Shown here: one piece after another, positions 34,729 to 46,530 of the stretch
How positions within the stretch are numbered: position 1 is the stretch's first letter
Layout of the letters: the number at the start of each line of letters is the position of its first letter
DNA from: Cycas panzhihuaensis
Taxonomy: Eukaryota > Cycadophyta
Direction: 5' to 3'
Length of the DNA: 64,000 nt
NCBI GenBank assembly: GCA_023213395.1
Contig: CM041465.1
Coordinates: 171,561,741 to 171,625,740 of the forward strand
Translations under genes and position numbers: made by a program
Notes under the pieces: model-generated
What the model saw: only the letters and a program-made list of their open reading frames with translations
Databases searched by the model: none
What the model was told of the DNA's origin: nothing

Positions 34729-36082
34729 TTGGTTATGTGACGAAGGGGAGCTATACAATAAGCAAAAATTAAGATTTTTTTTTCCAGCCAAAGTAAGTAC
34801 TCTCTTTGTATAAGTAGAGATTAAGGAAAGACCTTCTCTCAGTACTCTCTCTACACAAAGATTGAGGAATGGAACCAATGGCATTCAAAAGTCATGAAGA
34901 AAAGGGATTTTTTTTTCCCTTGGTAATGCTCGACGCATATCCTTTGAATTTAATTTAGTTTATTTTAATTATAGTATTTATGTCATCAACTCAATGGTAG
35001 ATAAAGTCACTTGGTGGCTATCCTTTCCCCTTCTACTCCTCATTCTCAGATAGATAACTCTGTATGGAGACCACCCAAAGCAATTAAGCAGAGACCTTAT
35101 ACTAGGGATTTATAAAGATCACAGTAATCTATCATTTTGGCTAAGTGCATTGTGGTTTTTCTGCCCTTCACATGAAAGATTAGAAATAACACTCCTGAAT
35201 AAAGCATTAAACATAATGTGGTTGCAGAATTATACCTCCACATACTTCGAGTATATAGAAGGACCCCTATAGGTCCTAAATCCTTCCTAGTGTAGGCAAC
35301 CTATTAGTTACTAAAGTCATATAGTGTAGTGGTTAGTAATTAGCACCATGAAGCTACATGCCCTAAACTTTTACATAAGAAGTCTATTAGTAAACTTACA
35401 AGACCAAGCATACCTTGTCTAATGGTTAGTGGAATATCTTATTTCTGGTCACATCTTGATTCAAATACTCTACCTCCTACTTAAGATTTAAAAATATAGG
35501 ATAACAGACCTTAAAAAAAAAAAAACAAAGTCATCTAATAGTCCATAGGGAATTCTAAATTTTAAAATACTTTTTGGATTTAGAAACAACCAATGCAATT
35601 ATACTTAAGATAAAAAAAAGGTCCATGGCCCAAAAATACCCTTGGTGACCTATATATCTTATTTTGATTAGCACGTAATGTTGACCATTTTTCATTAGGG
35701 TAGTTTTAACTTAAAATTTTTTGATACAATAGTATATAGGCATCTTGTGAGCTCTATTGGCAAAAACATTCACTTAAAAGCCATCTATCCCATCTTGATA
35801 ATCTTCTCATGCTCGTTTTAGTGCACTAAGTAAATCCATTATATTTTTAGGGTCAATAGGCTATAGACAACCTATCCCCTCTCACCCCCCCCACCTCCCC
35901 CTTACTCCCTTCTTATTCCCTCACTCGACTCCCAACTTCTTTAAATCTCTTTCTTCTTATCTATCCCTATTTTGTTGCTATGTTCTTTCTTCCTTATGTT
36001 GCTTTGTACAATCCTCTTCTTTGCTCTCATCCTACTTCAAATAATCCTATTCTCTCTTAATAACTAGTGTTTACAATTATCG
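34729..36082. other. Leader of the Ty3/gypsy element
   Basis: Between the primer-binding site and the gag ATG. It holds a possible SINE (35305-35510) and a strongly pyrimidine-rich stretch (about 35875-35990, with ctcaccccccccacctcccc). No gene seen. Confidence 0.5.
35305..35510 (+). mobile_element. Possible tRNA-derived SINE(s)
   Basis: tagtgtagtggttagtaatt at about 35325 resembles the 5' half of a tRNA with an A box. About 85 bp later, tgtctaatggttagtgg is a second A-box-like match, and tgattcaaatactc 35 bp beyond it resembles a B box. The stretch ends in an A run at 35514-35524. This could be one SINE or two overlapping remnants. I could not define target-site duplications. Confidence 0.4.
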
Positions 36083-37060
36083 ATGGCACCTAACGAAGCT
36101 AACAAATTCTAAATGCTTGAAAATAATCTCACATATATTAAGGATGAGTTCAAGACCATATAAGAAGAGATCAGCATCAATAATGTCCAAAATAAAAAAG
36201 AATTTATAGCCATCGAAAGTAATTTTGCAAACATCAAACTTGACCTTACAAACTTTTTAAAGCTACTTTAGTAAATAGTCAATTAAGGTAGTGCCTTAAA
36301 TCAAGCAGAGTTATCTAACCAGTAGTAGGTACCACTGCCTCTTCCACTCTAAAGTCATCAATGATAACAACCCTTCTATTACAAGATTAATATTCCTATC
36401 TTTGATCTAGATCTAAATAAGAGAAATGTAAGGAGTTGGATTAGTAAATTATAGTCATATTTTTTACTCCATCCCATGTTGATCGATGACTAACTCACCT
36501 TTACATCTATCCATCTAGATGGATAAGCTCATCATTGGCTTTAGTGGTGGAAGAAGGAGTACCATATGAAGCAATCCTAAGATCAATTTTGTAAAAACTT
36601 CTTTAAGTAATATCAAGACACATGGAACCATACATTATTTAGCTAACTCACTCGACTAAGACAATCCTCAATAATAGAAGTTTTCATAAGTGAGTTCTAA
36701 GCTCTCTAAAATAGGATTAATATGTAGCTAGATCAACCAACCTTAGTCAAAATCTATGTAGTTAGACTCAAAGAATACATACAAAAATATACTTATTGAA
36801 TACTTTGAGATGGGCCACAACCATAGCCAAAGCAGTCAAAGCTAAATTCATAGCAAAATACATATTCATCTCTCGATAAGATATACTATCATACCATCAC
36901 TCTTAGCCAATACATATACAATGACCACGACTTCACTTAAAGGATTGTCAGGAGGATTGCCCTACAATAGAATGCTCCATAGTAGAACAAACAACAGGGT
37001 TTGAATGAGTAAGCCTTGTTGAAGCCAAGAGAAGCCAAAAAGTTGGTCTTTGCATCCAAT
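36083..37060 (+). pseudogene. Ty3/gypsy Gag, broken
   Basis: Structural polyprotein. ATG at 36083 opens MAPNEANKF, a stop, then MLENNLTYIKDEFKTI and further helical, Asn/Lys/Glu-rich sequence typical of the N-terminal coiled coil of chromovirus Gag. Farther on, LTRLRQSSIIEVFISEF (about 36648-36700) matches the signature L..L.Q...V..Y...F of Retrotrans_gag, followed by NRIN. Stops are frequent, including TAG and TAA codons where Gln is usual. A clear zinc knuckle is not visible. Confidence 0.7.
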
Positions 37061-37289
37061 GTACAGAAAAATAAACTATTAGATATGGTAGGGTTTGTAA
37101 AGCAAAACACATGGTCTTCACCATTGATCCTACAACATTAGTTCATGAATATCTTGATATAGGCAATGAGCTTGAGGAAGGCCTAGCCATAGAACCCCTT
37201 ATTGACCCTAAGTTAGAACCTTCAGTTTCCCTTTCTGTTATTTCCTCTATCGTCTCCTCTACCTCTTGCCCTGAGCCTCTTTGAGTCAG

Positions 37290-37605
37290 AAGCACCTTGA
37301 AGAAGACTCTTATCATCATCTTGATCGATGGTGATGCATCACTTAACTCCATCATCATCTCCCTAGCCAAACAACTTAACTTATACATAATGCCAAAAAC
37401 TAGTTTTACTTACTCCTTACTAGGATACCATAAACTCCACTATACAGGTCTCATTAAAAACCTCCACATCTATGTTGGCACATACTAATTGGATTCTAAT
37501 TGTTATGCCCTTTTCATAGGAGGATCAAATGTCATCCTAGTAGTCAAATAACTCCAAACCCTTAGCACTTACAATACTAATAACTCCCCTATTAATCCAT
37601 TCATT
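37290..37605 (+). pseudogene. Ty3/gypsy aspartic protease, broken
   Basis: LIDGDASLNSI (about 37318-37350) occupies the place of the catalytic L(I/V)DSGA motif, with the key Ser replaced by Gly. The C-terminal block VILVVK, a stop, LQTLSTYNT (about 37537-37575) is the family's VILGVQWL.TLG.Y. The reading frame at 37297-37488 covers the first half. The protein directly passes into RNase H sequence at about 37610. Confidence 0.72.
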
Positions 37606-37740
37606 ATATTCAAAGACCAATTTGGATAAACACATAAACTACATGGGTATCACCTACAAGTGTTCGACTTCACCATATCTTATAAAAAGGGCAAAGAAAA
37701 TGTCATAGTCGATGCTCTCTCCTACTTACCTTTAGAATCA
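37606..37740 (+). pseudogene. RNase H tail; reverse transcriptase deleted
   Basis: KDQFG, a stop, THKLHGYHLQVFDFTISYKK, then GKENVIVDALSYLP. This is the extreme end of the gypsy RNase H (W.HKL.GYDF.I.YKKGKENVVADALSR). It follows the protease without any reverse transcriptase, so several hundred codons are missing at about 37610. The element was therefore non-autonomous from that point on. Confidence 0.8.
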
Positions 37741-39217
37741 TCTTAGCCCATATTATAAGCCATCTTTGTCCTCCAACCTATATGGCTATAAGAATTAACA
37801 ATAGATAACTACTCCCAGGTAGATTTTGCTAAATGTTCCTTAAAAATTTAACATCAGAAGGATTTGACCTTGCACAACACTCATCTTCTCTACAAAAATC
37901 AAATCTTTATCCATCCATCATCTTCCTTCATTCTTTGTATCTTGATTAAGTACCACACTATCCCTTTAGGAGGTCACTCGTGTTTTAATAAAACCTATCG
38001 ATGTATCTAATATGACTTCTATTAGCCTTAAATGAAATCATCCACACCAACCTTCATAGTAAAATGTGATGTCTACCAATACAATAATGTAAATACAAAG
38101 GCTTAGCCTTAGCTCCTCTAACCCCTTCAAATTTTGTAATGTAAATGGCAAGATATTACCATGGATTTCATCACAAACCTTCCATCCTCTATTAGAAATG
38201 ACTCCATTTAGGTAATCATTGATTGACTAACAAAATATGTATACTTTCTACTAATCCACACATCCTACCAAGCCCCTCGCTTGGCCTACCTACATATCCA
38301 ATTCATTTTTTGCCTCCACAGATTTCCATGTATTATAGTTTCAGATTAGAATCCTAAATTCACACCTTCTTTTTTATAAGAACTCTTCTATGTAGTTGGT
38401 ACCTCTTTCAACATAAGTTCCTCTTATCACCCCTAGACAAATGGTCAATCTGAGATCCTCAAAAGAACATTAGAGACATATCTCCATTATTTTACCTTAA
38501 AACACCAAATTTATAGACCTCCTTGTTAGCTCTAGTAGAATCTTGGTATAATTCTTAACACCACTCTGTAATTGGCATTCTGCCCTTCATGGCTCTATAT
38601 AGTTATCTCCCACCTTCCCATCACACATTAGCCACTAACTTGAATACAACCATAGTACAATAGAAATTACAAGACATGGATAAAATCCTAAATACCCTTA
38701 AACAAAACTTAGCAGTGGCTCAGAATCGGATGAAGCAACTTGTTGACTGCCACTACTTTGATTAAACATTTTTTGTTAGTGATATGGTCTTTATTCACCT
38801 CCAACTATATAAGCAACAGTTACTCTGCCACAACAAAAACTATAAACTTAATCTTCGATACTATGGTCCTTACAAGGTTAGCCAACACATTAATGAAGTC
38901 ACTTATGCCCTTGAACTCCCTTCTAATACTAAGATCCATAACTTCTTCCATGTGTCATGCCTTAAAAAGCTCTTTAGAAAGTCCATTGTACCACAGATCA
39001 CTCTCATAATCCTCATCGAAGAGTAACTCCTAATCATTCCCCTAGACTAGATTTTGGAAACTAAACACCATCGTCTCCAAAATAGGATCATTTCTGAACA
39101 TTTGGCGCAATTGACTGGCAGTAGACCTGAGGAAACAACATGGGAGCTAGATGAATTTGTTAAGTAGCATCCATATCTATTACACTGTGGGGACTCAATA
39201 TCTTAGGAGAGTGGACC
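37741..39217 (+). pseudogene. Ty3/gypsy integrase with chromodomain, broken
   Basis: Integrase joins the DNA copy to the genome. Zinc finger: GGHSCFNKTYRCI and IVKCDVYQYNN (about 37967-38095), where the second Cys is Tyr. Core: ITMDFITNLPSS (about 38151), TKYVYFLLI, IIVSD..PKF (about 38335) and TNGQSEILKRTLETYLHYF (about 38438). C-terminal part: MVFIHLQLYKQQ (about 38783) and NFFHVSCLKKLF (about 38942). Chromodomain: ILETKHHRLQNRIISEHLAQ (about 39050) and RPEETTWELDEF (about 39124). Stops and shifts throughout. The chromodomain assigns it to the chromovirus branch of Ty3/gypsy plant retrotransposons. Confidence 0.88.
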
Positions 39218-39371
39218 TATTACATAACCACTAGTGGTTGACAGAACTCTTGTGAATGTACTCCTTATTAGTAAAAAAACACGTATTAATGTTGACCATT
39301 AGAATGTGTGTGCAGGTCACTTAGGGCCACCAATAGAAATAAATGTTAAATGCCTCTCCAATGAGATTCAT
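39218..39371 (+). mobile_element. Truncated gypsy 3' LTR cut by block B
   Basis: tattacataaccactagtgg to ccaatgagattcatacatag matches the first 155 bp of the LTR at 34371. The match ends where block B begins at about 39372, so the duplication junction lies within this LTR. The junction shares acatagg with the left edge of block A. Confidence 0.75.
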
Positions 39372-41230
39372 ACATAGGTTGAAAAATTTTAATTCTAATC
39401 AATTCTAACTATAGATGTTCTTATGTGTATTTATTAGCCTTGAATAATTACTATTATCTATTACATATGTACATACATTTACATTTTGATATTAGTTACA
39501 TAGATGAAGTAAATTGGGGATAGGTGTAGTTAGTACTTTCACTAACACCTTGAAGATGATTCATATGTAGAGTGATTTAAATTTTTTTAAAACTATATAC
39601 AAATATAAGAGCCATTTAAATGAAAAAGGTGATATTAATTTTTAAATGTAGTTTTGATTTTAAAAACAATTTTGGTCTTCATTGTTAGCATATGCAAGTG
39701 TGAATCTAAAAGCAATTGTTCCATTTATTGTCTTTATTATTGGAAAAGTCCTATATTCATGCAAAATGAAGAATTAAAGTAGAAGAAAATATTTAGTGTA
39801 TCTAAAAGTTGCTTTTAGAATTATTTTGATTTATGGGGCCTTACCCTATTAACATTTAGGGTTAAATATAAACACCTACCACAACTTTGAACAAGCTTAG
39901 ACACATGAAAAATAAAGTTTTTGCACCCTTAAAAGGAACTTGTGCACACTAAGTAGATGTGCTTATTTAGGAAATCAAACCCTCATACCTTAGTCATTAT
40001 GACATAGGTTTCGCATTTTTTGGGCAATATTTTCAAGGATAAGACCATGAAAGGAGAGAGGCAATGATGAATTTTAGAAATAGCAATATATATCTTGGTT
40101 TTGTGTATAAGTTTTTTAAGGAGACATGAACATAAGCATATGAACTTATCTTTACTTGGGACATTTCCACCTTAGTGTACCTCTAGTTATTGTCCTATAT
40201 TGTGCACTTATTATGACTCTCTTACCTATCTTATTTTTAGTATTTATGTACCATTTTCAAGGATTAAATGGAGGAATACAAGAAGTGTCAATAGATTTCA
40301 ATTTAACTTTAAAGGTGATTATAACAGTGCTAATGCACTTGTAGCTTCTTAACCACATACATATGCATGCCATGATTCACTCCTATTTATATCCCATAGC
40401 ACTTTGATTCGTATGTCCATGACTTATGCTTGTATTTTAGCCACATATATTTTCATTATAAATTTGTATGCATATTGGTTTAAATGATATTGTGACAACA
40501 TCATTGAATGACCTTTTCTTTTACATTAAATATGCACATGTGAATTTGGAGGAAAGTAGAACGTTAAAGTCTATGGTCTTCTCCTTTGTGTTGAATATGT
40601 ATTCACTATTGTTTTGAATTTGCTTTGATTATCATTACCACCCAATTAAAATTTCCTCATTATTTCTAGATACCATTTTATTGAGTGCAAGTTGCATTTG
40701 TTTGTCCTCTTTTTTTCTTTGTGTTTCAGTTATTCAACCTAGATTGCTTGTAGTATGGAACACGTTATTTGTACTTACCTTATCACACTACTTGTATTCC
40801 TTAATTACTTAGAATTATTGGGCTAGATTCTTGACCATGTGAATTTAAGATGCATGTATGCATATGAGCTCAAGGGAGATCAAGGCATAAAAGTGTGTGG
40901 CATGTTGCCTTCTTTATATACATAGTTTATATTCCTAGTCCCTTCTCATCCTTGTCATTAAAGTGTGTGGCATGTTGGCTTCTTTATATACATAGTTTAT
41001 ATTCCTAGTCCTTTCTCATCCTTGTCACATATTATAATTGTAGTTGTCAAGTCAATTTTACCTATAGCATGTTGTATCCATGCATCTTCCCTTCTCTAAT
41101 GTTGCTTGACTAATTTAAACCCCATTTAGAAGCATATGTGGCTTACTTAAGTGGTCAAGTTTCTTTTTGGGTCAACCACTCTTTCTCTTCATGGGTATTC
41201 ACACTTGGGATACATTTATCTTTGATTGCC
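39372..41230. other. Upstream region of RLK copy B
   Basis: Collinear with 5975-7757. No conserved gene seen. Confidence 0.6.
40889..41028 (+). repeat. 70-bp tandem duplication in block B
   Basis: aagtgtgtggcatgttg recurs at 40891 and 40961 with 70 bp spacing; each unit runs to catccttgtca. Block A has one copy (about 7478-7560). The two units differ at a couple of bases. Confidence 0.9.
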
Positions 41231-41239
41231 TATATATAT
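41231..41239 (+). promoter_or_regulatory. Putative TATA box of RLK copy B
   Basis: tatatatat at the same distance from the former start codon as in copy A. Confidence 0.35.
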
Positions 41240-41295
41240 GAGTTTGAAGGAGGTTAACCCACACATAGCCCTAAGATTCATTTTCATTTTTGAAG

Positions 41296-43391
41296 ATACA
41301 TCTCTTATTGTTATTTGTTATGTCCTCCCTTAGATTCCTTCTATCATGCTCAACTCTTGCCCAAGCATCTCATTTTAATCCTCATCCCCACCTCAACAAT
41401 GCTATTGATCGACAGTCTCTTTTGGCATTCAAGGCTTCGATCATGCCTGATCCTAACAATGTATTAGGCAATTGAGATTCTGATGTAACCTTCTGCAATT
41501 GGAGAGGCATTTGGTGAAGTTCAAGAAGAGAAAGAGTGGTGGTCATAGATCTCCAAAGCAAGGACTTAAGAGGTACCATCACCCCCTTTTTAAAAAATCT
41601 CTCGTTTTTGCACACTCTACGACTTGGTAATAATAGTTTTTATGGTCCTATTCCACACGAATTAGGAAGCCTCCGCCGGTTAAGAACCCTTTCGTTGCCG
41701 ATAAACGAGTTAGAGGGTCCCATTCCGACGGCACTCGCTAATTGTAGCAAACTGGAAATCTTAGCTCTCTCGTTCAACCAGTTGAGCGGAACCATTCCGC
41801 CTGAGCTATCTCTTCTTACAGGTTTACGGATACCATTCCTCAATCTGCCATTCAAGGGAACCATTCCTCAATCTGCCAGGCTCCTCAATCTGCAATTACT
41901 CTCTCTGTGGAAGAACCAGCTGAGTGGTAGCATTCCGGAGTCTGTGGGCAACTGTACGCAACTCACAAAACTTGCCCTGAACGAGAATCAACTGACAGGT
42001 GCAGTGCCGGTGGCCTTGGGTAAGTTGCATCTTCTTGAACGCCTTTATTTGCATAATAATCGACTTGTCAGCGGTGACGGATTGCCCGTTCTCACGGCAC
42101 TCGCCAATTGCTCCGTCCTCCAAGAAATACATTTGAATTCCAATAATCTCACCGGCGTGTTGCCCCCTTCCATAGGCCGACTGTCTACCAATCTCTCCGT
42201 TTTGCGCCTGCAAATCAATCGCATTGGAGGAAACATTCCTCCGTAGATTGGGAACCTCAAGAGCCTGTACCACCTGGATTTAAGTAGCAATCTCTTCAAC
42301 GGCGCCCTCCCACCAGCACTCAAAGGACTGGTAAACTTGCAAAGATTGCATCTGGACAACAACAGACTGCAAGGAAACATTCCAAGAGAGATCGGTTATC
42401 TGAGTAACCTTGGAGAGTTGTACTTGGGCAATAATAGGATCTCCTGACAAATTCCTTCCTCTGTTGGCGATCTTCAACAACTGAGATACCTTGATCTCCA
42501 TCAAAACCAATTGACAGGAAGGATACCGGAGACTCTCGGAAATTGTTGGCGTATGGAATTGCTAGATCTGTCCTACAACAGATTCAGTGAAGACATACCG
42601 CCAAATGTTGCCAGCCTTCCAAATTTACTTAAATATTTCAATTTGTCGAGCAACTCTTTGCGAGGCTTCTTGCCTTTGGAGATCGGTCAGATGGCAAAGG
42701 TCTTAGCTATAGATATTTCTATGAATCGCTTAGACGGTGCCATTCCGGGCACCCTTGGAGGTTGCTCGGCTCTACAGTACCTCAATCTTTCTCACAATGC
42801 ATTAGAAGGGGGTATGTCTCCAGATTCGTTTCGCCAACTAAGAAGTCTCCAGGACATGGATCTCTCTTTCAATGGCTTGTCCGGAAGAATACCAGAGTCC
42901 TTGGAAACGCTCAATATGCTTGCTCACTTGAACCTCTCTTTCAACAACTTGAGCGGAGAAATCCCAAGAGCAGGGGTGTTTACCAATTTTACCAGTGCAT
43001 CGTTTATAGGAAATCCTGGCCTTTGTGGATCGTGGATACATTTGCCTGCATGTCTCGCTTCTGCTTCCGGGAAACATACAGATTCTGCACACGCAGTTCT
43101 CAAAAGAACAATAGCGTCGGTAGCTGCCGTTGGCGGTCTTATACTGTTCATCTTACTCGTGGGCTTCTTTCGGAGTCGCAATTGGTATCTCAAGCATTTG
43201 GATCTCTCCAAAGGTTTTACGCCAAAACGAGGGCCCCCAAGGATTTCATATCAGGAGCTTCTTACTGCAACTAATGGTTTGGTTTCGACGAGGCCAACTT
43301 GCTAGGAGTTGGTAGCTTTGGGTCTGTCTATAAAGCAATTCTCCTGCCATAAAGGTGTTTCCTTTGCAGAACGAACAGTCTGACAAAAGTA
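41296..43391 (+). pseudogene. LRR receptor-like kinase pseudogene, copy B (subfamily XII type)
   Basis: Same gene as at 7823. In one frame it shows a signal peptide (FVMSSLRFLLSCSTLAQAS), an N-terminal cap, about 19 LRRs of the LxxLxLxxNxLxGxIP type (roughly 41570-42955), the family-typical FTNFTSASFIGNPGLCG, a membrane segment ILFILLVGFF (about 43141-43170) and the juxtamembrane ISYQELLTATNG. Lesions: start ATG is ATA at 41296; TGA at 41473 (Trp in A); TGA at 41515 (Cys in A); TAG at 42244; TGA at 42445; a 5-bp tandem duplication of ggttt at 43276-43285 that shifts frame just before the kinase; a 16-bp deletion near 43347; and loss of the rest of the kinase after 43390, where the sequence jumps to what follows the gene in copy A. 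Only the ectodomain architecture survives. Confidence 0.94.
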
Positions 43392-43552
43392 GAAAAAGAC
43401 TTTAAGATGAGTTGGTACTAATTTGTGTGTACATGAATTTGGAGGGGGTGGAAGAAATAATATAAAGAAAAGGGATCCTATGACATTGTCATTTTAGACT
43501 ATTTGTCCATTCATCTTCTATGTTCATTATGCATCTATCTTCCAAATAATAA
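43392..43552. other. Downstream flank of RLK copy B
   Basis: Collinear with about 9907-10068 after the deleted kinase. No gene. Confidence 0.6.
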
Positions 43553-43906
43553 ATTAGTGTAGATTGTTACAGTATGTGAGCGCCGATATGTAGCTCGTAT
43601 ATTCAAAGGCACAATGTATATTGATTTATAAAAGATTTTTGAGCAAAAAGAAAGCATGATTGTGTAGATTTGTGGGATGGGTTATTTTTTGTTTTCTCGT
43701 AAAAATTACATCAATCAAGTCATTCTGAATTAGTTTTTGTTTTTTTTTTGTCTGATAAAAAACGGTCCACAGATATGTAATCATTTTTTTTATTTTTATT
43801 TTTTCAACTATGTGGAGAGTAAATGGGAGGGTTGAGCACCCTCTCCCCATCTCTCCCAAGTCCTCTCGCGTTTATCCACAAGCAACAAATATAATTAAAA
43901 AAAAAA
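43553..43906. mobile_element. Copy-B-specific insertion with A-rich end
   Basis: About 340 bp present here but absent from block A, where aataataaaatataataaaac is continuous at about 10060-10080. The insert ends in a run of ten A (43897-43906) after aatataatt, and contains a poly(T) run at 43739-43749. A short non-autonomous retroelement is possible, but I see neither clear pol III boxes nor sure target-site duplications. The 70- and 77-codon minus-strand frames here have no domain. Confidence 0.4.
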
Positions 43907-46420
43907 CAACACTTTTTTGAGAGTAAGGATGAGAGAAGAGAGGGGAAATGAGTGAGGTAAGAGACAATGCACTCAAATATGGGATGGGACATGGGTACAA
44001 AAGGCTGAGATGACATGATATTAGATGTGATATAAGTATAAAGACAATAAATAATATGTGATTATAATTAACATTAAAAAAATAATATCAAGTATGCATG
44101 TACATGCATACAAATAAATCCACGATAATTATTTGCAATCACAACAATCACCCACTTGATACTAATTTTGGGGATGAAATAAGATTTTAAACTATCAATT
44201 ATTTATAAAAATGATAAAGAATATATAAATAAGCTCTTATGCAATTATTGTTTAAATGCTCAAAGCTATTCTAATAATTAATCAATAATACATAAAATAT
44301 GCTAATAATTATTTTAATACTCAAGTAAAAGTCCTTTTGTCAAAACATCCTAAAAAATAAACTCATGCATGTTCTCTTAATAAGACTTAAAGGCAAGGTA
44401 TACAATAATTTTACAAGAGGCTACCATCATAGCCAAATAAACACAAATCAAACCATAAGAATATTGTAACATCATAAACTTTTCTTCAAAAATTACTTTT
44501 TCACAAGTGAAACTAAAATAATATATGATCTATATGTTGATCATGCTACTTATGTTACTCATGTAGGGGTATGTGTCAAAATTGTAGCTAAAATAACTTT
44601 TAAAAAAACTAAATTTAATATCAATATTTATCACAAGAAAGGTAGGTATAAAAGGCTTCCATTTTTTATAAGAATAGAAGAGTACCCAAAGCTACAATAT
44701 GATATGCTCAATGAAATTTACAATGATGCCATGAATAAAAAGTTAAAGATTCACTAAAAATATAAAATTATATAATTCCTAAAGTAAAACTCAGATTTAT
44801 CGAGGATAAGGGGATGGAGACCCTTCCTCCTCTCCCTTTAATGTCCTAATCTATGTGTTTCTTCTATGAGTCCTAGGACACTTAAGAGCTTGTAGGGATA
44901 GTAGATTCATACTTACACTTCAATGTAGATATTTGATAAGAGTGGAAGATTAGTTGGGAGTGTAGAAATTTTAGCTTGTTTTGATATAACATATTAACAA
45001 ATGTATATGAGTAGAATATGTATTAACCATTAATGTATTCATAAATATATACGCATCAATAATTACATGATCATTCAATAATATAAAGGATAATAAGGGC
45101 ATTCAAAGAGTTAATCATGAAACCATAATATGACACAATGCTTAACATGAAAAGCTTGTGCATGGAAAAAATGACCTCTAAAAATCACGCATAAGATATC
45201 ATATTATATAATAAACTTGACTTTGTTACTTCTTCATATCTACAATGTGAGAAAGAACACAAGAAAAATAGAGGTAGATGGAGTGGTGATGGAGATGAAG
45301 TGTACCAAATAAAGACACACCACAATGAACCTAAATAAAACTAATATTTGATTAACAAAATATAACTTTATAATGCATAAGGTTGTGTGCTTATAGTAGC
45401 ACAAGATCACCCTTAAACCTTAGTTCTTATATTATTTTATTAACCTACCTCTAACTTGACCTATCACCCATTTCCTGTATTATTTAATTAGCATAACACT
45501 AACCTGACTAACCTAACTTAATTCCATGTGAACGCTATTATCCTAACCTAATTTTATATGGTGAGGATCACCATATGCCCTCCCCCCTTAGATGCTTTAC
45601 CTCCAAAGCATCTAAATACATGAATACATATGATTACCACCTCCTGTTATTGCTAGGATGTTTATAGTAGATGTTTCATCCTTCTACCATAATATGAAAA
45701 CTACTATTACACTTGATATTAGAGAAGAATGATGCTTTATATACACTTTTTCTGTTGAATAGGAATATGCATCAAATGAGTGTAGTCCCTTTTATTGGAT
45801 ATTATCATTAAAGAAATGAGGACCCATGGTGTAATAATGTGGGGATCTACAAAATTAGGGATCCAATTGCTCCTACAAGATGGATAAGGATGACACCTCT
45901 ATTTTATACTTAAGCTCTTTTTTAATGCTTACACATTTACACTACATGGTTGAGTGATATCGGTCCTTTAAAAGTTCACCTTGTTTAACATGTAACTCAT
46001 AATTTTCTTCTAAGATGATAAACTCCATGTTGATCACATTGTGATTTAGTGGAGAGCTAAGCAAAGGGATTTCAACATGCTTATTCAAAGTTGATAGAAA
46101 AGAAAAATTTATATCAACCATGGATTTTATTTCCCCAATTTCTTCTTTTTCTTCTTCTTGATTGGTCCTTCCTCTCATAAGGGAACTTTGATTAGAAATG
46201 AGTTCTTTATGTGCTAGTGGAGAGAAAATTTAAGGAGACCTATAGTGTTCAAGATATCATTTATGTACCCACCACTAAAGGTATAATTTTCAGTTATAGA
46301 ATACCTTAACAAATCTTCTCATACACTGTTAGGTTAACCTCTTTAGAGTATGTGGGTGAGGTTGTATGTTAGTCATCAAAAGTGACAAAACATAAAGACT
46401 AAAATAAAGAAGTTGGGTCA
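43907..46420. other. AT-rich filler of block B
   Basis: Collinear with about 10080-12565. Contains a 78-codon minus-strand frame (45942-46178) corresponding to the 80-codon frame at 12068-12310. Both stay open and share sequence such as NKHVEIPLL, but the region shows no known domain. Confidence 0.45.
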
Positions 46421-46530
46421 TGATATCTATCTATCTATATATACATACATACATACATACATATATACATACATGCATACACACACACACACACACACAC
46501 ATGTATGTATACATATATACATACATATGT
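46421..46530. repeat. Compound microsatellite, block B
   Basis: (CTAT)n, (ATAC)n, then about 20 bp of (AC)n and TATG/ATAC variants. Orthologous to 12566-12755 but much shorter. Confidence 0.93.
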
